Assembly: GCA_015680685.1 (NCBI GenBank)
Contig: MNCI01008852.1
Span: 1,265,183 to 1,329,182 of the forward strand
Direction of reading: 5' to 3'
Source: Gnetum montanum
Taxonomy: Eukaryota; Streptophyta; Gnetopsida; Gnetales; Gnetaceae
Length of the DNA: 64,000 nucleotides
This document shows positions 1 through 10,105 of this stretch, one piece after another; within the stretch, counting starts at the first letter, position 1, and each line of letters starts with the position of its first letter. A program made the translations under genes and the position numbers. The notes beneath the pieces are model-generated. The model had not been told where the DNA came from. It ran no database searches and saw only the letters and a program-made list of their open reading frames with translations.

Positions 1-890
1 GACATACGAACGGTATGGTCCAGTTGGTGGTGGCCTCCCCCACAACTGAGGTTTNGCTTTCGACGATCACGTCTAAAGAAGGGACACTTTCGATGTTGTG
101 AAGNGATGTAACATTCCTCCCCAATGCTCATGTAAATGTGACAAGATTGGACATTGACCTTTGGGGTGATCGTATAAGCAAATATTACATTGATACGTAT
201 GATTGGTAGTTGAGTTCTTATTCTTATTCTCTTCTACCCTTTGTTTCAATTATTGCGTGGTGTCCTGTCCTGTTTCTTGATTTGGCATAGTTTTTCCTCT
301 AATAATGTTGGCATATTCTCCACATCTTTCATGTACCTAGTCTATCATCTTATTAATCTTTGCCTCAATTTCATCTAGTGATTGTAGGATTGGCAAAGAT
401 GATTCCACCTCCTTGAAGTAAGTTGATTTTTCCTCTTCATGGTCATGGACCCTTGTTAAGTTAAGATTTTGGTCCTGTTGAGAATTTTCAACATTCTCCC
501 ATTTGGCTATTTCTCCTTCTTCTTTTGCTATCTGCTTAATAAGCTCTTGGAGTTGCTGTGTTCATAGCTCATATAGTTGACGTTGGGCATACATCCCTAG
601 GGTCTCCCTTGTTTCATTACATAGCCCATCTATGATATGGGACATTAGCCTTTCCTTGGAGAACTCATGGCCTGGGCAATTGTTTAATAGTGCATAATAT
701 CTTTCTAAGGCCATGTCCAAGGGTTCATATTGCGCTTGTTTCCATTCTTGGATTTGTCTCCTCAAGGATGACACTCTCGCATAGGTTTGATATCTTTCAT
801 TGAAAAGTTCTACCATTGTCAACCAACGTCGAATTGATTTTGATTTTAATGACCTATACCATACTTTTTCTTGGCCAACGAGTGTCAGAG
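1..890 (-). pseudogene. Element H gag, C-terminal portion (decayed, interrupted)
   Basis: This is a Ty3/gypsy gag fragment on the minus strand. The stretch from about 890 down to 562 encodes a Retrotrans_gag-type core (WYRSL, then a FNERYQTY segment, then a YYALLNNCPGH segment), which in the family forms the capsid. At about 178-135 a zinc-knuckle-like CNIC...H...C box is seen, spaced C-X2-C-X3-H-X4-C, as in the other gag copies here. Stops and frameshifts break the frame. Two isolated n bases (55 and 103) bracket a short stretch that does not match related gags, and about 100 bp seem to be missing compared with D. The N-terminal part continues at 7817-8224, because element A is inserted at 890/891. 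Confidence 0.8.
886..890. repeat. Target-site duplication of element A, left copy
   Basis: The bases CAGAG lie directly before the TGATGAG start of the LTR. The right flank at 7817-7821 reads CAAAG. The 5-bp duplication differs by one G-to-A change, and the interrupted H gag continues on both sides. Confidence 0.8.
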
Positions 891-1643
891 TGATGAGTGG
901 TGAGGTACCCTTACACTCAACCATACGAATACAAGCGTTACACGTGCGATCTGATCGAACTCCACAAACTAAGTGCCTACACGCCTTATGGAACACTTAG
1001 GGTTAATTGTTTGTTATCTTCATAGACTTACTTGTATTTGTCACAGTTGTATGGTTAAGTAAGTCTGAGGTATGTGATTTTTATATCTTTTATGTTTTTA
1101 TCGCCTATGCTAATGAGGGAAAGGGTGAAGAGACTAAGTAACTAACTTTGACTAACTAGGTTCTAATGCCTAGGATCAGTATTCGTTCCCAGTTGCCGTT
1201 CACACCCTGAACCAATGCAACCTTTTGGGATTACCAAACGCTATTCGTTACTGGGATTACCAAGCATAACGCATGTGCTTGAAGCGATCGTACCGAATGC
1301 ACTTAACTAGGAGTGTTGAGGGTTGAGAGAGATTAATTAACTAATAAAGCATTTAAACAATTAACAATAATTAAAGTTCTAATTAGCTTAGTCCATGCAC
1401 TGCAAGGTTTATCCAAAAGTTCATGTTTATTTTCGTACACAAACTTGTGCTCAGGTACAATATTTGCTCGAAAAAAGATCCGTTCACTTTGGGACTCCTA
1501 CTGCAGGCACATGGAAATTACTCTAACTTTGGAATGGAAAAGCTGCAAGAGTTTGGCTAAGGCCTAGATCTAGATGGCGAAACAAGGGAGAGCTGCCTCT
1601 TATTTATAGAAATGGTGGCTGACTGCGATATCGCATCCCATCA
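891..1643 (-). repeat. Element A 3' LTR
   Basis: A 753-bp repeat that starts TGATGAGTGG and ends ATCCCATCA on the plus strand. It is homologous to 7030-7816 in the same orientation. On the sense strand it holds a short U3 with GATATCGC-type palindromes, a TATA box (TATAAATAAG, seen as cttatttata near 1600) and an R-U5 part with two TTGGTAATCCC motifs. Confidence 0.85.
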
Positions 1644-3511
1644 TACCCCCATGACTAAATAAAAACTTTTCCTTGAGTTCTTTACAAAATATTGCGAAGG
1701 TATGGGATTATTGACTTGAATGGAACTAATGATGAATGGGATGACATGTGAACGGATCATCATTACAGAACATGACAAAACTGGTGTTCACAACAACAAG
1801 AGTGAACACTTTATACATTTGAAATCAGGCCTTATTTGGTAGCTAAGAAAGAAGAGAGAAGAGAGAAGAAGTCTGCTGCTACCAACGCTAAGATTGCACC
1901 TTTCGTTGTTTGTCCGTACGTGTGCCATCCATCTCGTTCCTTACATAGCTGCTTTAGCACCGATCCATTCCAAGTGTTTCCTCCAGATCCAATCTGTTGT
2001 TGTATGATTGCTATTTGCACACACAACACAGTCTTATATTAGCAAGGGTAAATGAATCACAATGTAGTTGATACCTTGCTTCGGTGAAAAGGTCCATTGG
2101 CTGAGTTGTGGTATGGCTGATTGTGGATTCTGGAGATATAATATTGGTGACTACCGAGGGTGTAGGGGTTAGTAGAAAATCAAGAAAATTGGGTTAGGAC
2201 GCCCATGACTAAGAGTGAACCTCTGGTAGCGATAGAATGGAGAAAGAAAAGGAATAAGAAAGATGGAAAAAAAGAGACGACTTTAACATCAATGAAATGG
2301 ATGTCAACATGAAAATGAACAAAATAAGGTTGATTGCAAAAATGTTTAAGTGAAAGAAATTAACTGATGTACCAAAGAGGAATGCTAGTGGGTCCTCCCC
2401 AAAGCAGGCTCATGCCTTTAATGCCCTGACAAACCCACATTCAAAGAGTTCGTAGGCTCTGGGAATGTCACTTGGAAACAAAAGTTAAATTCTTAACCAT
2501 AAGAATTTACCACAAAGAAAACGATGCGTCAACCAAAATATACACTAATGATACAACCGGCAATGAGGTGAACACTGGAGAAAGAATGATGGAAAGAAGA
2601 GAATGGAATGGAGTCTCAAGAAGACGGAGGTGCACAACCCCTGGTGTATTTAATGATTAATGTGACTTAGTAGATCCCATTCCAAATCTAGCCTTAAAAA
2701 AACCACATTGAGTGACTTCACATTAATACATTCAGCTCATCCATCCACTTGAAGTAACAAGAATGCCTTCACCCAAGAGCCACCACCATTCCGATGAAAC
2801 GAAGGAGGAGAGAATAGGAAACGAGAAGGGCCTTAGTTAGAGGGAACATGTTTATTTTAGTTCCATAACTAGTTCTTGTAGCCCAGATGATTATTTCATC
2901 TAAGGGGTGTGCTTTGAATTCCTACTATTGTTTTTTTTTGTGTTTATACATGAGAACCACACCATGCAAAGACTTTGTTATTTTTATTAGTTTAGCTTCC
3001 TAATGATGGAGCAATGTTGGAATGGTAAGAAAACTCAAAAAGAAAACATCTAAGAACCCAAGAGAATGGCCAACACAAATGCATTAAGTCCCCTTGAAGT
3101 CACACCCTGTTCAATTCTTGAGTCCTTCCTTAGTTTGAGAAATGGCCAGTCATCGATTCGTTATAGTTCTTATTATTGAGAAAGAGACTGTATAGTTCCA
3201 AGCCAAGAGAGACCATAGAAATTTGTGGATGTATGGATGAAATGGACTCATTGCCTATCATATCAAAAGAACCATACCTTAGTATCAACATCATAATCTT
3301 AAAGGTAAAAACCAAACATTAGCAACCGATAGAAAACAATTCATACCATCATTAAGAGCACTTATTAGGTGAAAAACTTAACAAAATGGATAAGACACAC
3401 ACATACACACAAATAAAAGGAAAATTATGAACAATGTTGTAAAACAAAAATAAGAAAAGTTAAAGAAATTGTAAAACAAAAATCTAGAAAGAAATTGAGG
3501 GCCTCAAATGA
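1644..3511 (-). other. Element A 3' non-coding region with PPT, hairpin and mini-ORF3
   Basis: About 1.9 kb without RT or integrase. Read on the minus strand it holds a bipartite GGTGTG/CTTTG motif (2906-2971), a degenerate PPT-like box at 2200-2210, a mini-ORF (1832-2029), an inverted repeat GTGTTCA...TGAACAC (1784-1809) and the PPT at 1646-1656 next to the LTR. The mini-ORF ends in a run of small hydrophobic residues and matches 45839-46021 in element C. In A the expected CAG before its ATG-like start reads CAA. The plus-strand ORFs here are not supported. Confidence 0.65.
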
Positions 3512-6500
3512 TCAGCATAGGTGGCCATCTCCCCCATGACTAAATTGAAAGAGAGAGATCCAAAATAATGAGCATTTTTTTGAATTTCTTAAGAGTGTCC
3601 AACTTCTCCCAATTAATGCTTTCAAGTTAAGGGTTGGAAGTTGGCGACACTCATATTCCAATGTATCTATGCTTTCGTTGTGGGTGCAAATTGTTCCCCT
3701 AGTTCGTTCCATGCATGTTGGTGGGCTGCTCTCTTGATTAGCTATCAATCACTGGGTGTTCTCTTGTTGTGTGGTTGCTACATATAGGCACCTTTTTATA
3801 TGAGTTTCTTGGGCACACCAGTTGCATGCAGGAGATGCTGAACATTCCTCCATGTCATCACCCTCTAAGTCATTGTATGTGATGCATGGAAGTTTCTTCT
3901 TCTCGATCTTTCCATAAATGTTTTACTTACATATTTCCAAGGAAAGATCGTGGATTCCTAGGCATGCATTTATGGTACTTAGCCATGCCCTCCCCATTAT
4001 AATTGGGAAGTTCCCTTTGTTACTGCTGACTTCTATCACTAGGAAATCAGCTGGGTATGACCAACCACACACAGTGGTAACGATGTCCTCCACCAATCCC
4101 AAGGGAATAGTGATGGACTGGTCAACTAGCTCTAGTTGAATATTGTTCTTCTTGAGTGGAGGTAGGTTCCAGGATTTATACCTCTCCTGTGATATTAAGT
4201 TGACTCTGGAACCTGAGTTAAGAAGAGCCTTACATGGTTCGTTCCTAGTGACTTGGAGGTAGATTAAGGGACTTCCAGGGTCAGAGAGTTTCTTGGGAAG
4301 GTGACCCACCTTTATCCAGTTGGTAATGGTATGTGTTAACATAATTGTATGCGTTGAGCCCTGTTGTTGGTTTGAAGGGAGCTCCAAAGCCTTATTTGTT
4401 CAAGAAGCGTGCACAGACTCAACTGCTTGTGGTTGTGAGAGCTTGTTTGGGCTTTTGGTTTTGAAGAAAGGTCTTCTCTTCATGTGGTTGTCAGAACCAG
4501 TAGCAGGTTGAAGGTTTACAGCTCTCGTAGCATTACGTTGCTGCGGTTGAGTGGAGAGTTCCCCTTGCATCGTTGGAGCGGGTGGTAGTGGAACTATTGG
4601 CGTAAAAGATGCAGATGGATTCAGAGGATGGTATGCATGTGGTGTGTCTCCTAGAGGAGAAGGAGTCCTAAAATACTCCTGAACTTGGTAGTGACATTGT
4701 GGGGTTGCATGACCTATAGAGTCACTTGGAGAAACCTGCTACTGCATGTAGTAGCCATACGGGTCTGGTTGCCAGTAAGGGTATTGTTGCCTAGGCGGTG
4801 GCATCCCCTATGACTATGGGTGTTGCGACTGCTGGTGTTGCCCGATAGGTTGTGGTGGAGTTCCACTTGGATAATATGTTAACAGTTGGTGGAATTGCCT
4901 TAGGTTACCTTGGGGATAAGGTAACCTTTGGGGTGCTTACCATTTGTTAAGTCTTGGGGTGAGTGCATACACCCCGGACTCTTGCAGATGTGAGATTATT
5001 GGGCAACATCCCTTAGGATGGTCATATTGGCAGATCTCACATCCACCATCATTGTCTGTGTCAGAATCCACAACCTCATTGGTGATAGTCATTTTTTCCT
5101 TACCCTTGTTACGTGCATGGTCTGGATCTCTCCGCTTTTTCTTATAATGATCACTACTTCGCTCCTCCTTAGACTCCTCTACAATTTTTAGGATAGTTTC
5201 AATTTTACTATCTAAGGAGCTCCATATTTGATCTACCTTAGCCAACACTTCTGTTGTTAATTTCTAAAGTGGCAAGGTTTTTCTATTCACCAACTCTTTG
5301 AGTGGTGACTCATCTTCCTCTTCACAAAATCTTACTCCCCTCTCTCAGAGGGAAGGATCACAGTTGTACTCTTTTACGCTTTCTCTTTTCCATAGCTCCC
5401 CTTCTTCTTTAGCTACTTGCTCCAACAATCTATGAACTTCATGGGACCTAAGTTCAGATAATCTTCCTTGGGCATATGTCCCAAGGGTTCTCCTGGTTTT
5501 ATGTCTTAGCCCATCTACGAGGTGGCGGAGTTGATCCCATTGTGCGTAACCATGGCCTGGGCAATGATTTAGCAATGCATAATATCAGCCCATGGTAGCA
5601 TTTACCCTGCTTCCATCCTTGGATCTGTATACGCAAGTTGGACACTCTAGAGTACATTTGGTATTTATCGTTAAACAATTCTAGCATTGTACTCCACCTC
5701 CTAATGGTTTTTAGCTCTAAAGACGGGTACCAACTTTCCGCTCCTTTTATGAATGTCCTAGGGAACAACTTTAACTTTTGCCACTCGTTTTCAATATTCT
5801 ACAAGGCATAGGCATTGTGGAATGCCTGTAACTGGTTTTGTGGATCAACATTTTATCCCCCCTCAAACTGTGGGATATTATTCATGTCTAGTCTTTTGAT
5901 TCGGCTATCTTTTTGATGCCTTGTAGGTATTCTAATGGCCTTCATAATATCTAACATACTTCGGATGGCAAGTAGGGGTTCATCATGATCATCTCTCTCA
6001 TATCTAACATACTTCGGGTAATATCTTTTTGGTTCCCTACTTTCCCTTCTTTCATGCCTTGACTCTCTATAATGCCCTCGTCCTCGCTCTCGACTCTCTC
6101 GTCGAGGGTTCTCATTTTGCTTATCCTTACCCTTATCCTCACAGTTGTGCTCTTTGTGATTGCATCCTGATGTGGAAGGAGAGGGTGAATGATGCAATGA
6201 AGGGGAAGAAGAAGGGAAACCATCGTGATGATGATGTTTCTTACCTTCTCTTCGGTGGCTACGGCCCCAATCATTATGACAATCATATTTCCTGCCTTTG
6301 TCATGTGTTTGTGTTCCCTCATCGAACACTTGGTGTTCATGGGAATCAAAACTAGGGTTGTGAATTGTAGAGTGTAGGTTCTGATACCCTACCTCCTCAC
6401 CATCATGAGGAGGGGGAACATCATTTTGTGGAGAACCTATTGAGATAGGTTCACCACCCTTAACTTCTCTGATGATAGGCGAAGCGTTGCGGGGTCCTTT

Positions 6501-6884
6501 GCCCTTCAACGATGTGTGATAACTCTCCTGCCGCGAGTCCCTTAGATGTTGTGCTACTATGGGATAGTAATCCCTTATGTCATAATCTTCTGCAACGTAT
6601 TCAACGTATAATTCCATCATGCCTATCTGTGCAAGAGCACGAAGGAGCATGTTAGGGATTGCCCGATCTGGGGGTAACACTATGTTACCTTGCAAGTCTC
6701 ACCAACGCAGTTGTTTGTCCTGATGGAGGATAAAGGTAAAATTAGGTATATACTCATCGTGATGAGTATACACTACCTGATATTGTTGAGGAACTGGCAG
6801 TTCTTGGTTATGTGTGTTAGACCACCGACTGTCTCTTGTGTGATCCCTAGGTGGTGAGGTACTTTTATGAGAAGAAGAAGACAT
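3512..6884 (-). pseudogene. Element A gag-protease polyprotein (decayed)
   Basis: The start is the ATG at 6884 (MSSSSHK...), also present in B and C. In order there is a conserved N-terminal domain (motif DEYIPNFTFILHQD), an Arg/Glu/Ser-rich tract (RESRER repeats, around 6100-6000), a Retrotrans_gag core (5768-5345), a C-X2-C-X3-H-X4-C knuckle (around 5040-5000), a Gln/Pro-rich linker (4900-4500) and a retropepsin (4387-3923). The protease has NSGS where DSG is expected, so the catalytic Asp is lost. After the protease comes a Cys motif C-X2-C-X8-C and then a tail (FSHGGDGHLC) homologous to the C-terminus of D's integrase. The span is 3373 bp, exactly as in C. Several stops and shifts make it non-functional. 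Confidence 0.85.
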
Positions 6885-7010
6885 TGTTATCTTGTTGGTG
6901 TGCTATTGACCATTGTTTAAATTTTCTTCTGATTAACCCTAAGGGTTCGTTTAAGCTTCCCAATGATGTGGATGATTTCCTATGTTCTACTTAGCACACA
7001 AACAACTTAG

Positions 7011-7028
7011 TCCCCAACAACAGTGCCA
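7011..7028 (-). promoter_or_regulatory. Element A primer-binding site
   Basis: The minus strand reads TGGCACTGTTGTTGGGGA, one base inside the LTR end. It resembles the tRNA-Asp-type PBS (TGGCGCCGTTGCCGGGGA) of Athila-related plant elements, with four transitions. Confidence 0.75.
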
Positions 7029-7029
7029 A

Positions 7030-7816
7030 TGATGAGTATCAAGGTACCCCTACACTCAACCATATGAATATGAGCATTACATGCGCAATCCGGTCAAACT
7101 CCATAGACTAAGTGCCTACACGCCTTATGAAACACTTAAGGTTAATTGTTTGTTGTCTTTCCAAACTTACTTGTATTTGTCACGATTGTCTGGTTAAGTA
7201 AGTTTGAGGTATGTGATTTTTATATCTTTTATGTTTTTATTGCCTATGCTAATGAGGAAAAGGGTGAAGAGACTAAGTAACTAACTTTGACTAACTAAGT
7301 TCTAATGCCTAGCATCAGTATCCATTCCCACTTGTCATTCACACCCTGAACCAATGCAACCTTCTGGGATTACCAAACGCTATTTGTTACTGGGATTACC
7401 AAGCGTAACGCATGTGCTCGAAGTGGTCATACTGAATGCACTTAACTAGGAGTGTTGAGGGTTGATAGAGATTAATTGACTAATAAAGAATTTAAAAAAT
7501 TAACAATAATTAGAGTCCTAATTAGCTTAGTCCATGCACTGCAAGGTTTATCCAAAATTTCATCTTTATTTCCATACACAAACTTGTGCTCAGGTACAAT
7601 ATTTGCTTGAATAAAGATCCGTTCACTTTGGGACTCCTACTGCGGGCACATGGAAATTAATCTAACATTGGAATGGAAAAACTGCAAGAGTTTGGCTAAG
7701 GTCTAGATCTAGATGGCGAAACAAGGGAGAGCCACCTCTTATTTATAGAAATGGCAATGGATTGCGATATTGTGTACGCGATATCGCAAAAAACGCTACG
7801 ATATCACATCCCATCA
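7030..7816 (-). repeat. Element A 5' LTR
   Basis: A 787-bp LTR with TGATGAG...CCATCA ends. It is 34 bp longer than its partner, mainly because the U3 has more GCGATATCGC-type palindrome units (7765-7810). TATAAATAAG is seen on the minus strand near 7745. The right flank CAAAG is the target duplication. Confidence 0.85.
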
Positions 7817-8224
7817 CAAAGGAAAGAGCTTAAGTTTTTGCCACCCATTATCAATATTGTTCCATGTATAGGAATTGTAGAAGGCTTGTAAATGTTGTTG
7901 CGGATATGAATCATAGCCTCCTGAAAACTTGGGAAAGTTGTTTAAATCAAGCGCAGGTAGACAACTTTCCTTACGATGCCTACGGGCTATTCGAACAACC
8001 TCTTGTATTTCCGTTAAACTTATAGTGGCCAGTAGGGGTTCATCGTCACTAGGTATGTTATGCAGCTGTGAGTTGGGACGATGTTGTTTGTGTTGATGCT
8101 CATAAGAGACCCCTACATCAAATTGGGTACTCTAAACTTCATCTTCATTATCATATAATTTGTTGGTTCTCCAATGAGTTGCTCTACTGGTTATTGCATT
8201 GTCAGAGTCTTGTGAGAGAGACAT
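7817..8224 (-). pseudogene. Element H gag, N-terminal portion
   Basis: The other half of the gag interrupted by A. The ATG lies at 8224 (MSLSQDS...), and a stop follows after about 30 codons. The part nearest A matches the region between the RS-rich tract and the capsid core in the other gags (segments equivalent to LDMNNIPRFEGGY and QAFHDACTLKNIENEW). The Arg/Ser-rich tract seems shorter than in A. Together with 1-890 it forms one decayed gag. Confidence 0.7.
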
Positions 8225-8341
8225 TGTTGTGAACCGTGTGTGACTTAATTGAATTGAATTTAATTTCTTTTCTAAAGGATATATCATTAATATTGTTACA
8301 ACGATCTTGTATGATATAACTAATCTAGATAACTAGCACTA

Positions 8342-8359
8342 TCCCCAGCAACGGCACCA
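8342..8359 (-). promoter_or_regulatory. Element H primer-binding site
   Basis: The minus strand reads TGGTGCCGTTGCTGGGGA, tRNA-Asp-like with two transitions, one base from the LTR. Confidence 0.75.
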
Positions 8360-8360
8360 A

Positions 8361-9252
8361 TGATGAGCGGCAAGGTACCCCTACACTCAACCATACGAAT
8401 ATGAGTGTTCACGCACGATCTGGTCGAACTCCGTGGACAGGCTAGTTGTGGTATCTAAATAGTTACACGTTGATCGTAGTTTGCTATCTTCCCACCTGGA
8501 CTAGTATTTGCTTTGTCACGTATGATTTAGTCTAGAGTGAGGTGTATGATGTGATCCTAAACTAGTGCTACTCCTAGAGACAATGGAAGATAATCTTGAT
8601 TAAACTAATGAGTAATAGGAAATGAAGTCTAAGCTAACCTAAGTGCGATGAGCATCCGTTCCTTAATCATCTATACACATCTTGGACCTCATGCATGACT
8701 ACTACTGGGATTACCAAGTGTAGATCCTAGGTACACTAACTGGTTACCAAGTAGTCACACTTAAATGCTTGTGATTAAGTCATACTCATTCTGCATTTAA
8801 CAACAAGAATAGTAAATGATGATAAATAAATATTAACTAAGAAAATAATAAATAACAATAACAATTAAACAATTAAAACTAAGTGAATGTTGTAATGATG
8901 AAGTAATCTCAATCTTTATTTCCGGTCATGTGCGCATCCAAGTATGTCACACTCGAATAAAGGTGCCGTACAATTACAGGCATCACACTGCGGGCATGCA
9001 CTAGGAAAATATTCTAACTCCTACGGAAACAAAATGCAAGGGCTTCGCTACAACTACTAGAAAGGTACCTAGGTGTCATGGAGGGCCACTTATTTATAGG
9101 CTAAAACAGGCTCTGCGTAAATGGGGCCACGTCAACGCATGGAGGGATGCATTAACGGGGCCGCATATATGGGGCTGCATCGATGCGGCTGCGTATACGG
9201 GATCCCATATACACGGCCTAGTAAACGCATCGACCATTTTAGCACTTCATCA
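8361..9252 (-). repeat. Element H 5' LTR
   Basis: An 892-bp LTR from TGATGAGCGG to CACTTCATCA. Its U3 has the D-type repeat set (GGGGCCACGT, CGTATACG and ATGCGGCTGC units, 9118-9230) and not the GATATCGC set of A, B and C. TATAAATAAG lies on the minus strand near 9095. Its partner LTR is outside the window to the left. The flank to the right is GTATC. Confidence 0.8.
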
Positions 9253-10092
9253 GTATCCCTTGCAAATATACACAAAACCTTGAATACTATAGTAAATGGA
9301 AGAGAGGACAAGATTACTCACCTTGAATATACATGAAGAAATTCATACAAATAAAATGAAGCACCATAAAGAATCTACTGAAGAAAAAATACAATTCAAA
9401 AATCTCTAGCACCTCCACAAGCTACAAATTCTAGTAGTACCTCTTCTTCTCAAATGCAAAAATGTCAAGGTATGCATATTGCAAGCGTGATGGATGTTTT
9501 AATGAGAGGTTGCTAAATTCATGTAGAGGAAAATTAGATCAGTTATCATAATAGAAGTTTCACTGAAAGAATCATTTCACCAAGCACATCCAACACTCAC
9601 ATAACTTTCTTATTGTTTCTTAGATAATGCATGTAAGACATACCATAATGCATAAACAATAAAATAACATATACTGAATTAGAATATCTTTAAATAAGCT
9701 AACCTAATAACTTAAATTAAATTAATTTACATAAAATATAAAACATGTTTAGCTTCTAATTTAGTATATCAAACAAATCATAAATTTTCAACCATGCCAT
9801 GCTCCCACCCAAACCTCAATGAAATCTTGACAAACTCATTAATAGGGTTAGTGCATATTTGTTGGATAAAAATACATAAATAATAAACATCCAAAAGAAA
9901 TACATAATTAAATTAATGCATGCACACAAGAAAACAGAGAAATAGAAAAATGCATTAAATATAAAATACATCAAGATACAATCTAACTAGCAAGAATTGG
10001 GATTAGAGCATAATACACCCATGCATCATCAAAATACAAAATCCCAAAGGGAGAAGTCTACTAAGTAAGCATCAGAAACATAGGATGTTACA
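9253..10092 (-). repeat. Probable 3' LTR of a Del/Tekay-like chromovirus
   Basis: AT-rich DNA without credible genes. Read on the minus strand it begins TGTAACATCCTATG at 10092, directly after a purine tract. LTRs of Del/Tekay-type elements often start TGTAACA. The far end is probably cut by or abuts the H LTR at 9252. I see no second copy in the window, so the left boundary is a guess. Confidence 0.5.
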
Positions 10093-10105
10093 TTCTCCTC
10101 CCCTT
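10093..10105 (-). promoter_or_regulatory. Polypurine tract of the chromovirus
   Basis: The minus strand reads AAGGGGAGGAGAA immediately before TGTAACATCC, the expected PPT-LTR junction. It lies just downstream of the integrase C-terminus. Confidence 0.6.

Larger units (their letters stand above)
891..7816 (-). mobile_element. Element A: non-autonomous gag-protease LTR retrotransposon
   Basis: This is a complete LTR-to-LTR element of 6926 bp, read on the minus strand. The order is 5' LTR 7030-7816, PBS 7011-7028, gag-protease 6884-3512, 3' non-coding region 3511-1644 with PPT, and 3' LTR 891-1643. Both LTRs have TG...CA ends and the element has a 5-bp target duplication. No RT, RNase H or integrase core is found in the 5.4-kb interior, although gag and protease are easy to follow. 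The same layout in B and C shows that this is a family trait and not a private deletion. Confidence 0.85.

Noticed and set aside
2472-2660. Plus-strand 62-codon ORF in the A 3' region
   Set aside because: It is antisense to the element, not preserved in B or C.
5951-6355. Alternative ORFs on both strands over the A gag
   Set aside because: They are frame shadows of the Arg/Ser-rich gag tract.
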